From Sinorhizobium terangae (GTDB lineage Bacteria; Pseudomonadota; Alphaproteobacteria; Rhizobiales; Rhizobiaceae), in assembly GCF_029714365.1 (NCBI RefSeq), contig NZ_CP121660.1, forward strand, positions 1,736,001-1,800,000: a stretch of 64,000 nt of DNA, in the 5' to 3' direction. Position numbers and translations under genes: made by a program. Within the stretch, counting starts at the first letter, position 1. Each line of letters begins with the position of its first letter. The notes beneath the pieces are model-generated. The model saw nothing but the letters and a program-made list of their open reading frames with translations. It was not told the origin of the DNA and made no database searches. This document shows, piece by piece, positions 44,488-52,169 of the stretch.

Positions 44488-44841
44488 TCAATCCAAGGAC
44501 AATTGGAAATCCGGAAATGGGACGACCTTGGCCGTAGCCGCTTCCAACGCAAGCTGCTGGCTTTCGATGTTGCCGCCCCTGCCCCAGGTCGCGGCAAGGC
44601 TCATCAATTCATCCATCTCCTTCCTCAGCTTGTGCCACGCCAGAATGTCCTCGGCGTGGGTCGCATTCGTGCGCGGGTCGTAGAACCGGCTGATGTCCTC
44701 AGCAACGTCCTTGCGCGCGGCCTCCAGACGGGCCTTCAGGGCATTGACTTCGTCTTTCACCAGGAAATAGCGCCGCATCACTGCAAGAAGCGCAAGATCA
44801 TTTGGATTGACGCTCAAGGACATCCCTCCCCGCCGTGTCAT
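44488..44841 (-). CDS. Conserved-looking hypothetical protein (about 110 aa)
   Basis: A protein of up to 117 residues, mostly helical and soluble, with an early helix NDLALLAVMRRYFLVKDEV, a central charged stretch KARLEAARKDVAEDISRFYD and HAEDILAWHKLRKEMDELMS. It looks like a coiled-coil helical bundle. The exact start is unclear: ATG 44841 (MTRRGG), ATG 44823 (adjacent to GGGGAGGG) or a TTG two codons later, which would have ideal spacing. I do not recognise a family. It is transcribed toward the YoaK gene; a repeat copy lies just upstream. Confidence 0.6.
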   Translation of the reverse strand: MTRRGGMSLSVNPNDLALLAVMRRYFLVKDEVNALKARLEAARKDVAEDISRFYDPRTNATHAEDILAWHKLRKEMDELMSLAATWGRGGNIESQQLALEAATAKVVPFPDFQLSLD

Positions 44842-44851
44842 GACTGCCGAC

Positions 44852-44938
44852 CTACAGCGCCGCGCGTCTTGTCAGATGCGCAAAGGACGCCGTAGCACTT
44901 TGAGTTGCTGCATGTTTTTATCCTTAAACATGCAGCAG
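44852..44938 (-). repeat. Dispersed rhizobial palindromic repeat, copy 6 (inverted)
   Basis: CTACAGCGCCGCGCGTCTTG to GACGCCGTAG followed by TTGAGTTGCTGCATG and AAACATGCAGCAGG. The left hairpin is shortened relative to copies 2 and 5. Confidence 0.75.
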
Positions 44939-45021
44939 GTCGGACGGATCGGTACCCCCGCAGCCGTCCTCCGGGCCCGCACTCCATCACGCGAAACTTT
45001 GACGCTTTTCCGGCAGCGGAC

Positions 45022-45051
45022 AAAAAAATCCCGGCGTGGTGACACGCCGGG
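45022..45051 (-). terminator. Terminator of the universal stress protein gene
   Basis: On the minus strand CCCGGCGTG / CACGCCGGG with a 4-base loop is followed by ATTTTTTTG, 54 bases after the gene's stop. Confidence 0.85.
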
Positions 45052-45105
45052 CCGAAAACCTGCTGGAAAGCTGGAGAAAATCGTGTCGCCTTGACCGCTC
45101 GCTCG

Positions 45106-45549
45106 CTACTTTTTCCTGTAGATGAGCACGGGGATCGTCGAATGGGTCAGCACCTTCGCGGCGACGCTGCCGAGCACCAGGGCGCCGACGCCGCCACGGC
45201 CGTGCGACGCCATGATGATGAGATCGGCGCCGATATCGTCCGCTTTCTTGATGATCGCACGATAGACCTCGTGGCTGCGGGCGTGATCCGTTTCGCACGG
45301 CACGCCGGCACGCTCAGATTTCACCACGGCGGCAGCAAGTATTTCCCCGGCGTGCTGACGGGCCAGCGCTTCATAATCTTCCCTCGTGCTGGCGAGTTGT
45401 TCCGTGTCGGTCGAAAAGAGGTGGAACGGCTCCGTCACGGTCAACACCGCGATCTTCGCTCCGGCCTCCTTTGCAAAGGCGATACCGGCGTCCAAGGCGA
45501 GTGTGGCAAGCGGCGAACCATCGGTGGGAATGAGAATGTTGCGGAACAT
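45106..45549 (-). CDS. Universal stress protein (UspA family)
   Basis: A 147-residue single Usp domain. The first strand is MFRNILIPTDGSPLATLALD with the ATP-binding Asp, and the late nucleotide loop is MASHGRGGVGALVLGSVAAK (G-2x-G-9x-G-S). It therefore belongs to the ATP-binding Usp class. ATG 45549 has GGGAGG in front. The region upstream has a textbook FNR/FixK-type site (TTGAC-N4-ATCAA) at 45604-45617, which suggests induction by low oxygen, as for many rhizobial Usps in nodules. Ends at a strong terminator; monocistronic. Confidence 0.93.
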   Translation of the reverse strand: MFRNILIPTDGSPLATLALDAGIAFAKEAGAKIAVLTVTEPFHLFSTDTEQLASTREDYEALARQHAGEILAAAVVKSERAGVPCETDHARSHEVYRAIIKKADDIGADLIIMASHGRGGVGALVLGSVAAKVLTHSTIPVLIYRKK

Positions 45550-45603
45550 GAAAACCTCCCGTTGACTTCGCAATTCAAGCTAACCGCACCTCCGCCAGTC
45601 ACA

Positions 45604-45617
45604 TTGACCCAGATCAA
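45604..45617. promoter_or_regulatory. FNR/FixK-type box upstream of the universal stress protein
   Basis: TTGACCCAGATCAA matches the TTGAY-N4-RTCAA dyad. Its centre is about 62 bp from the start codon of the minus-strand usp gene. That spacing would suit an activator at about -40 if the 5' leader is short. Confidence 0.65.
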
Positions 45618-45660
45618 TGGTGTAAGCATCGCTCGTTCAAATAGCATCAGGCCACAGCAA

Positions 45661-45691
45661 GACGGCCCGGCGGAAATCCCGCCGGGCCGTC
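45661..45691 (-). terminator. Hairpin downstream of the DUF475 gene
   Basis: GACGGCCCGGCGG / CCGCCGGGCCGTC around AAATC, 25 bases after the DUF475 stop. On the minus strand it is followed by TTGCTG, so it is a stable hairpin with only a short T-run. Confidence 0.6.
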
Positions 45692-45716
45692 TCTGTTCTA
45701 ACGCTTGGCCTCGCTC

Positions 45717-46814
45717 TCAGGCCTCGACGCGAAACCGCGCGTCGGGCTCATCCTCACCGGCCTCCGCCTTGCGCCGGTTGTGACGGATCGACGACCAGAG
45801 CGACAGGCCGATGAGGCCGGCGCCGCCGAGACCGGTAATGACCTCGGGAATGTGGAACAGCGTCTGGAAATACATCACCACCGACAGGATCAGGATCGCA
45901 TAGAAGGCGCCGTGCTCCAGATAGCGATATTCGTTGAGCGTGCCCTTCTCGACGAGCATGATGGTCATCGAGCGGACATACATGGCGCCAATGCCGAGAC
46001 CAATCGCGATGATGAACAGGTTCTGCGTCAAGGCGAAGGCACCGATGACGCCGTCGAACGAGAAGCTGGCATCGAGCACTTCCAGGTAGAGGAATGCACC
46101 GAAACCGCCCTTCGCCGCCGCGCTCATCGTCTGCTGCGAAGCATCGAGCAGACCACCGACGACCTCGACGATGAGGAAGGTGAGCAGGCCATAGATGCTG
46201 GCATAGACGAAGGTGTGCACGTGCTCGGTTTCGAGCAAGGTCGAGAACGCCAGGATGACGCTCAGGACGAGAGCAATTTCGATTCCCTTGATCGTCGCGA
46301 AGCGCGCCATCTTGCGCTCCAGCCAGGCGATCCAGTGCACATCCTTCTCCTGGTCGAAGAAGTAGGTGAGACCGACCATCATCAGGAACGTGCCGCCAAA
46401 GGCGGCGATCGGCAGATGCGCGTCGTTCATGATGCGGGCGTATTCTTCGGGGCGGATTGCCGCAAGGATGACCGCGTCGATCGGCCCGATATTGGCGGCG
46501 ATCACGACGATCAGCAGCGGAAAGACGATACGCATGCCGAACACGGCAATGATGATGCCCCAGGTCAGAAACCGATGCTGCCAGACCGGCGTCATGTCCT
46601 TGAGCTTGTTGGCGTTGACGATGGCGTTGTCGAAGGAGAGCGAAATTTCGAGCACAGCGAGCACCGCACAGATGAAGAAGACGGTCATCGTGCCGCTGAA
46701 TGTACCGGTCGACTGCCATCCGAGCCAGACGCCAAGCAGCAGACCGAGGGCCGTCACGATGAAGGCCCACCTGAAATAACCGAGTGCGGTCGTGTGCGAA
46801 CGGGGCTGGATCAT
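45717..46814 (-). CDS. DUF475 integral membrane protein (TerC-related)
   Basis: A 365-residue polytopic protein with about nine hydrophobic segments. Paired acidic motifs inside membrane helices, LEISLSFDNAIVNANKLKDM near residue 55 and VLDASFSFDGVIGAFALTQN in the second half, are the repeated signature of the DUF475/TerC group, thought to act as metal-ion exporters. An acidic tail (AEAGEDEPDARF) follows the last helix. ATG 46814; a hairpin follows the stop. Metal export at the inner membrane is inferred from the family and not shown here. It is monocistronic, with the universal stress gene downstream on the same strand. Confidence 0.88.
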   Translation of the reverse strand: MIQPRSHTTALGYFRWAFIVTALGLLLGVWLGWQSTGTFSGTMTVFFICAVLAVLEISLSFDNAIVNANKLKDMTPVWQHRFLTWGIIIAVFGMRIVFPLLIVVIAANIGPIDAVILAAIRPEEYARIMNDAHLPIAAFGGTFLMMVGLTYFFDQEKDVHWIAWLERKMARFATIKGIEIALVLSVILAFSTLLETEHVHTFVYASIYGLLTFLIVEVVGGLLDASQQTMSAAAKGGFGAFLYLEVLDASFSFDGVIGAFALTQNLFIIAIGLGIGAMYVRSMTIMLVEKGTLNEYRYLEHGAFYAILILSVVMYFQTLFHIPEVITGLGGAGLIGLSLWSSIRHNRRKAEAGEDEPDARFRVEA

Positions 46815-47245
46815 GGGCGATCCTCCCCGGCACGATGTGCCTCGGCGACTACGAACGAGAGATCCTCAGTAAGGAAAAAGCGCACAGCCGAAGAGGCACA
46901 TGCGTTGGGCATGAGTTGGGTTTTCATGGTAGCTAATCCGCCGGCTCATTTGCTGGCGGTACCGACATCACGAGAGCGCCGTAAAACTCTCGCCAGAGGG
47001 GCCCGGCACCAAAGTTCATCCCGCGGTTCGATGTCTAAAAGGCGGGACGCCTTTTTACTTAGCGATGCGAAACGTCTCGTCAAGGGTGGACGCACAGCCG
47101 GCGCGCGCTGTGCCGCCCCGTAACAAGGCGTGCACGCAGTTCTTGAGTACGCGACAATATTCGCGCCGTTCCGAAGTCTGAATGGAACCAAAGGCGGCTC
47201 GAACGGGTTTGAATTCCAGCAATAACAATCCTGTGAGGCAATGCC
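46815..47245. other. Intergenic region before the first DUF982 gene
   Basis: About 430 bases without a supported gene. It contains GGCACGATGTGCC near 46829 (dyad), which may regulate the DUF475 gene, and a strong hairpin at 47037-47056. The sequence between 46880 and 47000 shows no coding signal. Confidence 0.4.
47037..47056. terminator. Bidirectional U-rich hairpin, possible end of a small RNA
   Basis: AAAAGGCG GGA CGCCTTTTT: perfect stem with 3-base loop whose arms contain the A- and T-runs, so it can terminate both strands. No gene ends here, which leaves a short untranslated transcript on either strand possible. Confidence 0.4.
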
Positions 47246-47497
47246 ATGCACAGCTTCTGGTGGGACAAGAGCGTCCAGTTGGAACTCGGCAACGCAGGCA
47301 AATATCGCGACGTGAAGAGCACGCGCGAGGCCGTCGAGTGTCTGATGCTGCGGTGGCCCCATCAGGACGGGCGCGCCCTTGCCGCCGCAAAACGCGTCTG
47401 CCTGCAGGCGCTTGAGGGCAAGGTCAAGACCGAGAAAGCCCGAAGAGCATTTATCAAGGCAGCCGAAGAGGCGCACCTGTCCATCCGGAGCCAATAG
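47246..47497 (+). CDS. DUF982 protein (83 aa), first of two
   Basis: An 83-residue protein with the DUF982 pattern: early aromatic MHSFWWDKSV, then TREAVECLMLRWP and QDGRALAAAKRVCLQALEGK, ending ARRAFIKAAEEAHLSI. DUF982 proteins are small, rhizobial-enriched and often in several copies; their role is unknown. ATG 47246 is preceded by a weak purine-rich site (GTGAGGCAATGCC). It is a near neighbour of a second, diverged member on the same strand, 247 bp later, so a local duplication is likely. Confidence 0.75.
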   Translation: MHSFWWDKSVQLELGNAGKYRDVKSTREAVECLMLRWPHQDGRALAAAKRVCLQALEGKVKTEKARRAFIKAAEEAHLSIRSQ

Positions 47498-47744
47498 GCC
47501 TTCGCCACCCGGAAGCCTGTGGCTCCGTCACACAAGAGCGTCAGCCCGAAAGTCGGATTCGACCCCTCGGAAAACATGATGCCACAAGTTATTAAAAGTC
47601 GTTCGGCGTAGTCCGGCAGCAGCCGGTCCAAAGGCATTCGGCCCCGACGGGCCAAACCATTTCCAGCACGCGGGATGCGCGGAAACCCATACGCTCGTTC
47701 CTCACCCCGCGCCTATGCCCCGCTCGGGGCAGGAAAGGAAAGCG

Positions 47745-48035
47745 ATGTACGAAATTCCGTGGAAGGCGCCGGTCAGTATCAGCATGCTGGACGGGAAATG
47801 TCGCACGGTCATCGGTCCGCTCGACGCAATGAAGTGTCTGCAGAGCGAGTGGCCCGTTCGAGGCGGCGCCTATTACAGCTATGCGGTGCGCACCTGCGAG
47901 GCGGCACTTAAACGCCAGAAAAGCCCAAGCGAAGCACGCGCGGCCTTCATTTGCGCCTCGCGGGAGGCCTTTCTGACGATCCTCGCAGGTCAGGCGCCGG
48001 AGGACGGAAGCAGTGAATACCGGCCCTTGGAATGA
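47745..48035 (+). CDS. DUF982 protein (96 aa), second of two
   Basis: A 96-residue DUF982 relative: MYEIPWKAPVSISML, GPLDAMKCLQSEWPVRGGAY and AVRTCEAALKRQKSPSEARA AFICASREAFLTIL (split for reading). It aligns by eye with the 83-aa protein just upstream in the aromatic start, the EW/RWP-GG turn, the CxxAL helix and the ARxAFI helix, but most other positions differ. ATG 47745 with AGGAAAGG ribosome site. Unknown function. A convergent dehydrogenase gene follows about 100 bp later. Confidence 0.75.
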   Translation: MYEIPWKAPVSISMLDGKCRTVIGPLDAMKCLQSEWPVRGGAYYSYAVRTCEAALKRQKSPSEARAAFICASREAFLTILAGQAPEDGSSEYRPLE

Positions 48036-48137
48036 ATGCGCTCCCATCGGCTCGCCCAATGAGACGGTGCAAATCCCCTGAACTGGGCCGCCTGGATCGT
48101 GAGCGGCTTACCCTGCTGCAACGCGAGGGGGGACCAA

Positions 48138-48917
48138 TCAGGCCGGGTGATGCAGGACGCTGAGGCCGCCATCCACCGTCAGGCAGGTGGCATTCATGAA
48201 GGTGCACTCGTCGGAAATCATGAACAGGGCGGCGCGGGCAATTTCTTCGGCCGTGGCGATGCGGCCGCCCGGATGCAGCTTCATCGTTTCCGCTTCGGCC
48301 GCTGCCGGATCGGGGAAGCTGTTCCAGTAGTCGATCACCTTCCGGGTCCGCACGTAGCCCGGAGCCAGAGCGTTCACGCGGATTCCCTTCGATGCATATT
48401 CGATCCCAAGCGACTTCGTCATGCCGATCAGTGCGTGCTTGGCAACGGGATAGGGGAAGGTTTGCGGGATGATGGTGAAGGCATGCGTCGAGGCGATGTT
48501 GAGGATGACCCCACCGCCCGCCTCGATCATGCCCGGGAGCGCGGCCTTGCAGCAATTCCAGGCGCCTTTCAAGTTTACGTCGAAGCAGCGCTGCCAGTCC
48601 TCCTCGCCCGTCGCCAGCGGTTCCGCGAACACGTTGACGCCGGCATTGTTGACCAGCGCGTTGGGGCGACCGATGGTTTTCTCCGCCCTGGCAAACGCGG
48701 CGGCGATCGCATCGGCATCGGTAATATCGGCGACCGCCGATGAGACCGTGCCGCCCTCGGCCTGGAGCCTTGTTGCCTCCCTTTCCAGGAGCGGCCCATC
48801 ACGATCGATCAGGAACAGGCTGGCACCCTCGCCCTGGAAGACCTCGGCCATGGCAAGGCCAATACCCTGGGCGGCGCCCGTTATGACGATGCGTTTGCCA
48901 GCGAGCCGGTTGCCCAT
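48138..48917 (-). CDS. Short-chain dehydrogenase/reductase, probably sugar 1-dehydrogenase
   Basis: A 259-residue classical SDR. The NAD(P) loop is ITGAAQGIGLAMAE near residue 12, NNAGVN is conserved, the catalytic Ser is in ILNIASTHAF, and the Tyr-Lys pair reads YPVAKHALIG (about residues 150-154). C-terminal VDGGLSVLHHPA is typical. The gene is downstream of and 38 bp from a galactonate dehydratase gene, in the same operon. Oxidation of galactose or arabinose to the lactone as the first step of a non-phosphorylating route is the most economical reading. Start ATG 48917 with GGAAGGAGG upstream. Confidence 0.85.
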   Translation of the reverse strand: MGNRLAGKRIVITGAAQGIGLAMAEVFQGEGASLFLIDRDGPLLEREATRLQAEGGTVSSAVADITDADAIAAAFARAEKTIGRPNALVNNAGVNVFAEPLATGEEDWQRCFDVNLKGAWNCCKAALPGMIEAGGGVILNIASTHAFTIIPQTFPYPVAKHALIGMTKSLGIEYASKGIRVNALAPGYVRTRKVIDYWNSFPDPAAAEAETMKLHPGGRIATAEEIARAALFMISDECTFMNATCLTVDGGLSVLHHPA

Positions 48918-48955
48918 GATCGTTCCTCCTTCCTGTCGATCTGGCCGTTGTCGCG

Positions 48956-50104
48956 TCACCATTCGGCGACGCTGCCATCCTCGTGGCGCCAGACCGGATT
49001 GCGCCAGCGATGGCCTTCACGCGCACGCTCGATGACATAGGCCTCGTCGACCTCGACACCGAGGCCGGGCCCCTGCGGGATCGACACGAAGCCATCCTGG
49101 TAGCGGAACACCTCCTTGTTGGAGATGTAATCGAGGATGTCGTTGCCAGCATTGTAATGGATGCCGAGGCTCTGCTCCTGGATGAAGGCGTTGTAGCTGA
49201 CGGCATCGACCTGAAGGCAGGCAGCAAGCGCGATCGGCCCCAGCGGGCAATGCGGCGCGAGCGCCACGTCATAGGCTTCCGCCATCGCCGCGATCTTGCG
49301 GCACTCGGTGATGCCGCCCGCATGCGAAAGATCCGGCTGGATGATGTCGACATAGCCATCGGCCAGGACAGACTTGAAGTCCCAGCGGGAATAGAGGCGC
49401 TCGCCCAGCGCAATCGGTGTCGACGAATGATTGGCGATCTCCTTCAGCGCTTCCCGGTTTTCCGACAGCACCGGCTCCTCGATGAACATCAGCTTGAACT
49501 GCTCGAGTTCCTTGGCTAGCACCTTGGCCATCGGCCGATGCACGCGACCATGGAAGTCGACGCCGATGCCGACATGCGGGCCGATCGCGTCGCGGATGGT
49601 GCCGATGGTCGAAACGGCCTTGTCGATCTTCTCGTTGCTGTCGACGATCTGCAGTTCTTCGCAGCCGTTGAGCTTGATCGCCTTGAAGCCGCGGGCGACG
49701 ACGTCCCTGGCATTGCGCGCAACGTCGCTCGGCCGATCGCCGCCGATCCAGGAATAGACCTTGATCCTGTCGCGGCATTGGCCGCCGAGCAACTGGTGGA
49801 TCGGCTGGCCGAGAGCCTTGCCCTTGATGTCCCATAGCGCCTGATCGATGCCGGCAAGAGCGCTCATGTGCAACGCGCCGCCGCGATAGAAGCCACCGCG
49901 ATACATCACGTTCCAGTGGTCCTCGATCAGGAACGGATCCTTGCCGACAAGATAGTCGGCGAGTTCGTGCACCGCCGCCTCGACGGTCAGCGCGCGGCCT
50001 TCAACCACCGGCTCGCCCCAGCCGACAATGCCCTCGTCGGTTTCGATCTTGAGGAACAGCCAGCGCGGCGGAACAATATGGGTGGTGAGCTTGGTAATCT
50101 TCAT
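48956..50104 (-). CDS. dgoD: D-galactonate dehydratase (enolase superfamily)
   Basis: A 382-residue mandelate-racemase-family enzyme, the length of E. coli DgoD, and very like it: the metal and base motif [12 protein letters not shown] with Asp about 183 and His about 185, the second metal ligand FIEEPVLSE, and [20 protein letters not shown] with the late catalytic His. It removes water from D-galactonate to give 2-keto-3-deoxygalactonate in the De Ley-Doudoroff route. ATG 50104. It is cotranscribed with the SDR gene downstream and lies next to a FadR-type regulator and an AraFGH-like importer. Genes for the later kinase and aldolase (dgoK/dgoA) are not in this window. Confidence 0.9.
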   Translation of the reverse strand: MKITKLTTHIVPPRWLFLKIETDEGIVGWGEPVVEGRALTVEAAVHELADYLVGKDPFLIEDHWNVMYRGGFYRGGALHMSALAGIDQALWDIKGKALGQPIHQLLGGQCRDRIKVYSWIGGDRPSDVARNARDVVARGFKAIKLNGCEELQIVDSNEKIDKAVSTIGTIRDAIGPHVGIGVDFHGRVHRPMAKVLAKELEQFKLMFIEEPVLSENREALKEIANHSSTPIALGERLYSRWDFKSVLADGYVDIIQPDLSHAGGITECRKIAAMAEAYDVALAPHCPLGPIALAACLQVDAVSYNAFIQEQSLGIHYNAGNDILDYISNKEVFRYQDGFVSIPQGPGLGVEVDEAYVIERAREGHRWRNPVWRHEDGSVAEW

Positions 50105-50161
50105 GACGTGATGTCCATTGGAGGAAAGGCAAACGGGCGGGCTGCCCGTTTCAGGGGTTGT

Positions 50162-50929
50162 TCAGGGGGCGGCGCCTGAGGATCGGTGCCGTTTGACGGC
50201 CGCGGCGAGATCGCGCGCCGCAAGATCCAGCATGCGCATCGAGCAGTCGCGCGCGCCCACCTTGTCGCGCATGCGCAACGCCTCCACGAGTTCGCCATGT
50301 ATGTCGATCGCCTCGTCCCGGCGTTCGGCGGCCTCGTTCGAAGCGTGCAGCGCGAACTTGAGCGCCGTCTGGATGATGCCGACGAGTTGCAGGAAGACCT
50401 GGTTGTGGCTCGCCTTCAGAAGGCAGGTGTGAAACGCGACGTCGGCCTCGGTGAAGCCCGCGACGTCGCGCTCGCCGTCACGCATGCCCCGCCAGGCGCG
50501 TTCGAGATCGGCGATTTCCTGTACCGTCGCGCGCTCGGCGGCGAATTCGGCCGCCGCTGGCTCGATCGCCCGGCGCGCCTCCAGGATGCAGTTCAGCAGA
50601 TCGAATTCGAAGATGCGCTCGCCGATCCATTCAAGAACTTGCGAATCGAGAATGTTCCACTCTTCCTTGTTGCAGACGACCGTGCCGACGCGGGAGCGGC
50701 CGCGCACCATGCCTTTCGATTCGAGGATCTTCAGCGATTCGCGGATCACGGTGCGGCTGACGCCATAGCGCTCGCACAGATCGTTTTCGCGAGGCAGGAA
50801 CGTGCCGACAGGAAAGATCTCGGCGCAGATGTCGGAGGCAATGGCGCGCGTGATGTTCTTCTGGACGCGCGGACGGCGTTGCAGCCGTTCTGCCACAATA
50901 CCCTGGTGCTCCTGCCCTTCCGCTGCCAT
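50162..50929 (-). CDS. FadR-subfamily GntR regulator (DgoR-like)
   Basis: A 255-residue regulator. The N-terminal winged helix ends in YGVSRTVIRESLKILESKG and LPRENDLCERYGVSRTV, and the all-helical FCD ligand domain follows (LLNCILEARRAIEPAAAEFA with metal/ligand Asp and His; ADVAFHTCLLKASHNQVFLQ). ATG 50929 has GTGAGG at best spacing. It lies first in the minus-strand unit and divergent from the importer. The region between carries FadR-like dyads (51031-51076). It probably represses both units until galactonate or a related sugar acid binds. Function by position and family; the ligand is inferred. Confidence 0.88.
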   Translation of the reverse strand: MAAEGQEHQGIVAERLQRRPRVQKNITRAIASDICAEIFPVGTFLPRENDLCERYGVSRTVIRESLKILESKGMVRGRSRVGTVVCNKEEWNILDSQVLEWIGERIFEFDLLNCILEARRAIEPAAAEFAAERATVQEIADLERAWRGMRDGERDVAGFTEADVAFHTCLLKASHNQVFLQLVGIIQTALKFALHASNEAAERRDEAIDIHGELVEALRMRDKVGARDCSMRMLDLAARDLAAAVKRHRSSGAAP

Positions 50930-51030
50930 CGCCATCCTCACGCTGATCAAATCGATGCTCCATAGCGCAGATCGCCGCAGCCGGCGACAGCGCGCCGAAG
51001 CACGCGTTTATAGTCATACATCACTATCTC

Positions 51031-51076
51031 ATTCATCATACAAAGGCAATTGACGAATATGATGATTCATCATACA
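51031..51076. promoter_or_regulatory. Candidate FadR-type operators of the arabinose/galactose divergon
   Basis: A near-palindrome ATGATGATTCATCAT lies at 51059-51073. ATTCATCATACA occurs twice as a direct repeat (51031 and 51065, 34 bp apart). Both lie between the regulator and the araF-like gene, close upstream of the latter. Confidence 0.5.
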
Positions 51077-51118
51077 CAAATGCCAACTGCAGGAGGCAGT
51101 TCACCAGGGAGACACATC

Positions 51119-52102
51119 ATGCGCTTCATCAAGGCAGCCATTCTGGCTGGTACCGTCGCCGTATTCGCCGCCACTTCGGCATTGGCCGCCGACGTCAAGA
51201 TCGGCTTCATCGTCAAACAGCCCGAGGAGCCGTGGTTCCAGGACGAATGGAAATTCGCGGACGCCGCCGCCAAGGAAAAAGGCTTCACGCTGGTCAAGAT
51301 TGGTGCAGAAGACGGCGAGAAGGTTCAGTCGGCCATCGACAATCTCGGGGCCCAGGGCGCACAGGGCTTCATCGTCTGCACGCCTGACGTCAAGCTCGGC
51401 CCGGGCATCGTCGCGAAGGCTGCCGCCAACGATCTCAAGCTGATGACTGTCGACGACCGCCTGGTCAACGCCGACGGCACCCCGATCGAAGACGTTCCGC
51501 ACATGGGGATTTCGGCCACCAAGATCGGCGAGGCCGTCGGCCAGGCGATCGTGGACGAGATCAAGAAGCGCGGCTGGGACATGAAGGAGGTTGGCGCGAT
51601 CCGTGTCTCCTACGACCAGTTGCCGACCGCGGTCGACCGCGTCGAAGGCGCCCTTTCCGTTCTCAAGGCCAACGGCTTCCCTGAAGCCAACATCTTCGAC
51701 GCGCCGCAGGCAAAGACCGATACCGAAGCCGCCCTCAACGCCTCGACGATCGTGCTCAACAAGAACGCCGGCATCAAGAAATGGGTCGCTGTCGGTCTCA
51801 ATGACGAAGCGGTACTCGGCGCCGTGCGCGCAACCGAAAGCGTGGGTATTGCCGCCGACAGCGTGATCGGCGTCGGTATCGGCGGCGCGGAGTCGGCGAT
51901 CAACGAATTCAAGAAGCCGGCTGCGACCGGCTTCTTCGGCACCGTCATCATCTCGCCGAAGCGGCACGGCTACGAAACCGCGCTCAACATGTACGACTGG
52001 ATTGCCAACGACAAAGAGCCGGAGAAGCTGATCCTGACCGCCGGCCAGCTGGCGCTCCGCGACAACTACGAAGCCGTCCGCAAGGAACTCGGTATCGAGT
52101 AA
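51119..52102 (+). CDS. araF: Arabinose/galactose-type ABC transporter, periplasmic binding protein (AraF-like)
   Basis: A 327-residue secreted binding protein with signal peptide (AAILAGTVAVFAATSALAAD). It follows E. coli AraF in IGFIVKQPEEPWFQDEWKFA, GFIVCTPDVKLGPGIVAKAA, the hinge segment and WVAVGLNDEAVLGAVRATE. It binds L-arabinose or D-galactose. ATG 51119 (MRFIKAA) follows GGGAGACAC. In S. meliloti equivalent genes are named araABC (recall). A stable hairpin separates it from the ATPase gene, which suggests higher expression of the binding protein. Paired with galactonate dehydratase, galactose is at least as likely a substrate as arabinose. Confidence 0.88.
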   Translation: MRFIKAAILAGTVAVFAATSALAADVKIGFIVKQPEEPWFQDEWKFADAAAKEKGFTLVKIGAEDGEKVQSAIDNLGAQGAQGFIVCTPDVKLGPGIVAKAAANDLKLMTVDDRLVNADGTPIEDVPHMGISATKIGEAVGQAIVDEIKKRGWDMKEVGAIRVSYDQLPTAVDRVEGALSVLKANGFPEANIFDAPQAKTDTEAALNASTIVLNKNAGIKKWVAVGLNDEAVLGAVRATESVGIAADSVIGVGIGGAESAINEFKKPAATGFFGTVIISPKRHGYETALNMYDWIANDKEPEKLILTAGQLALRDNYEAVRKELGIE

Positions 52103-52124
52103 TCGTCTCTGACGACGACATCGA

Positions 52125-52149
52125 GCCCGGCGGCCTTCATCCGCCGGGC
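52125..52149 (+). terminator. Intra-operon hairpin between binding protein and ATPase
   Basis: Perfect arms GCCCGGCGG / CCGCCGGGC with a 7-base loop and no long T-run. Probably a 3' stabiliser of the binding-protein mRNA and not a full terminator. Confidence 0.6.
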
Positions 52150-52169
52150 AATTCTCTTCGGAGCAGCGC

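Noticed and set aside
47010..47040. tRNA-like GGTTCGATGTC
   Set aside because: No acceptor stem or anticodon arm can be formed around it.
45705..47123. Plus-strand open frame of 472 codons opposite DUF475
   Set aside because: Asp/Glu/Arg-rich antisense of a membrane protein gene; no family or ribosome site.
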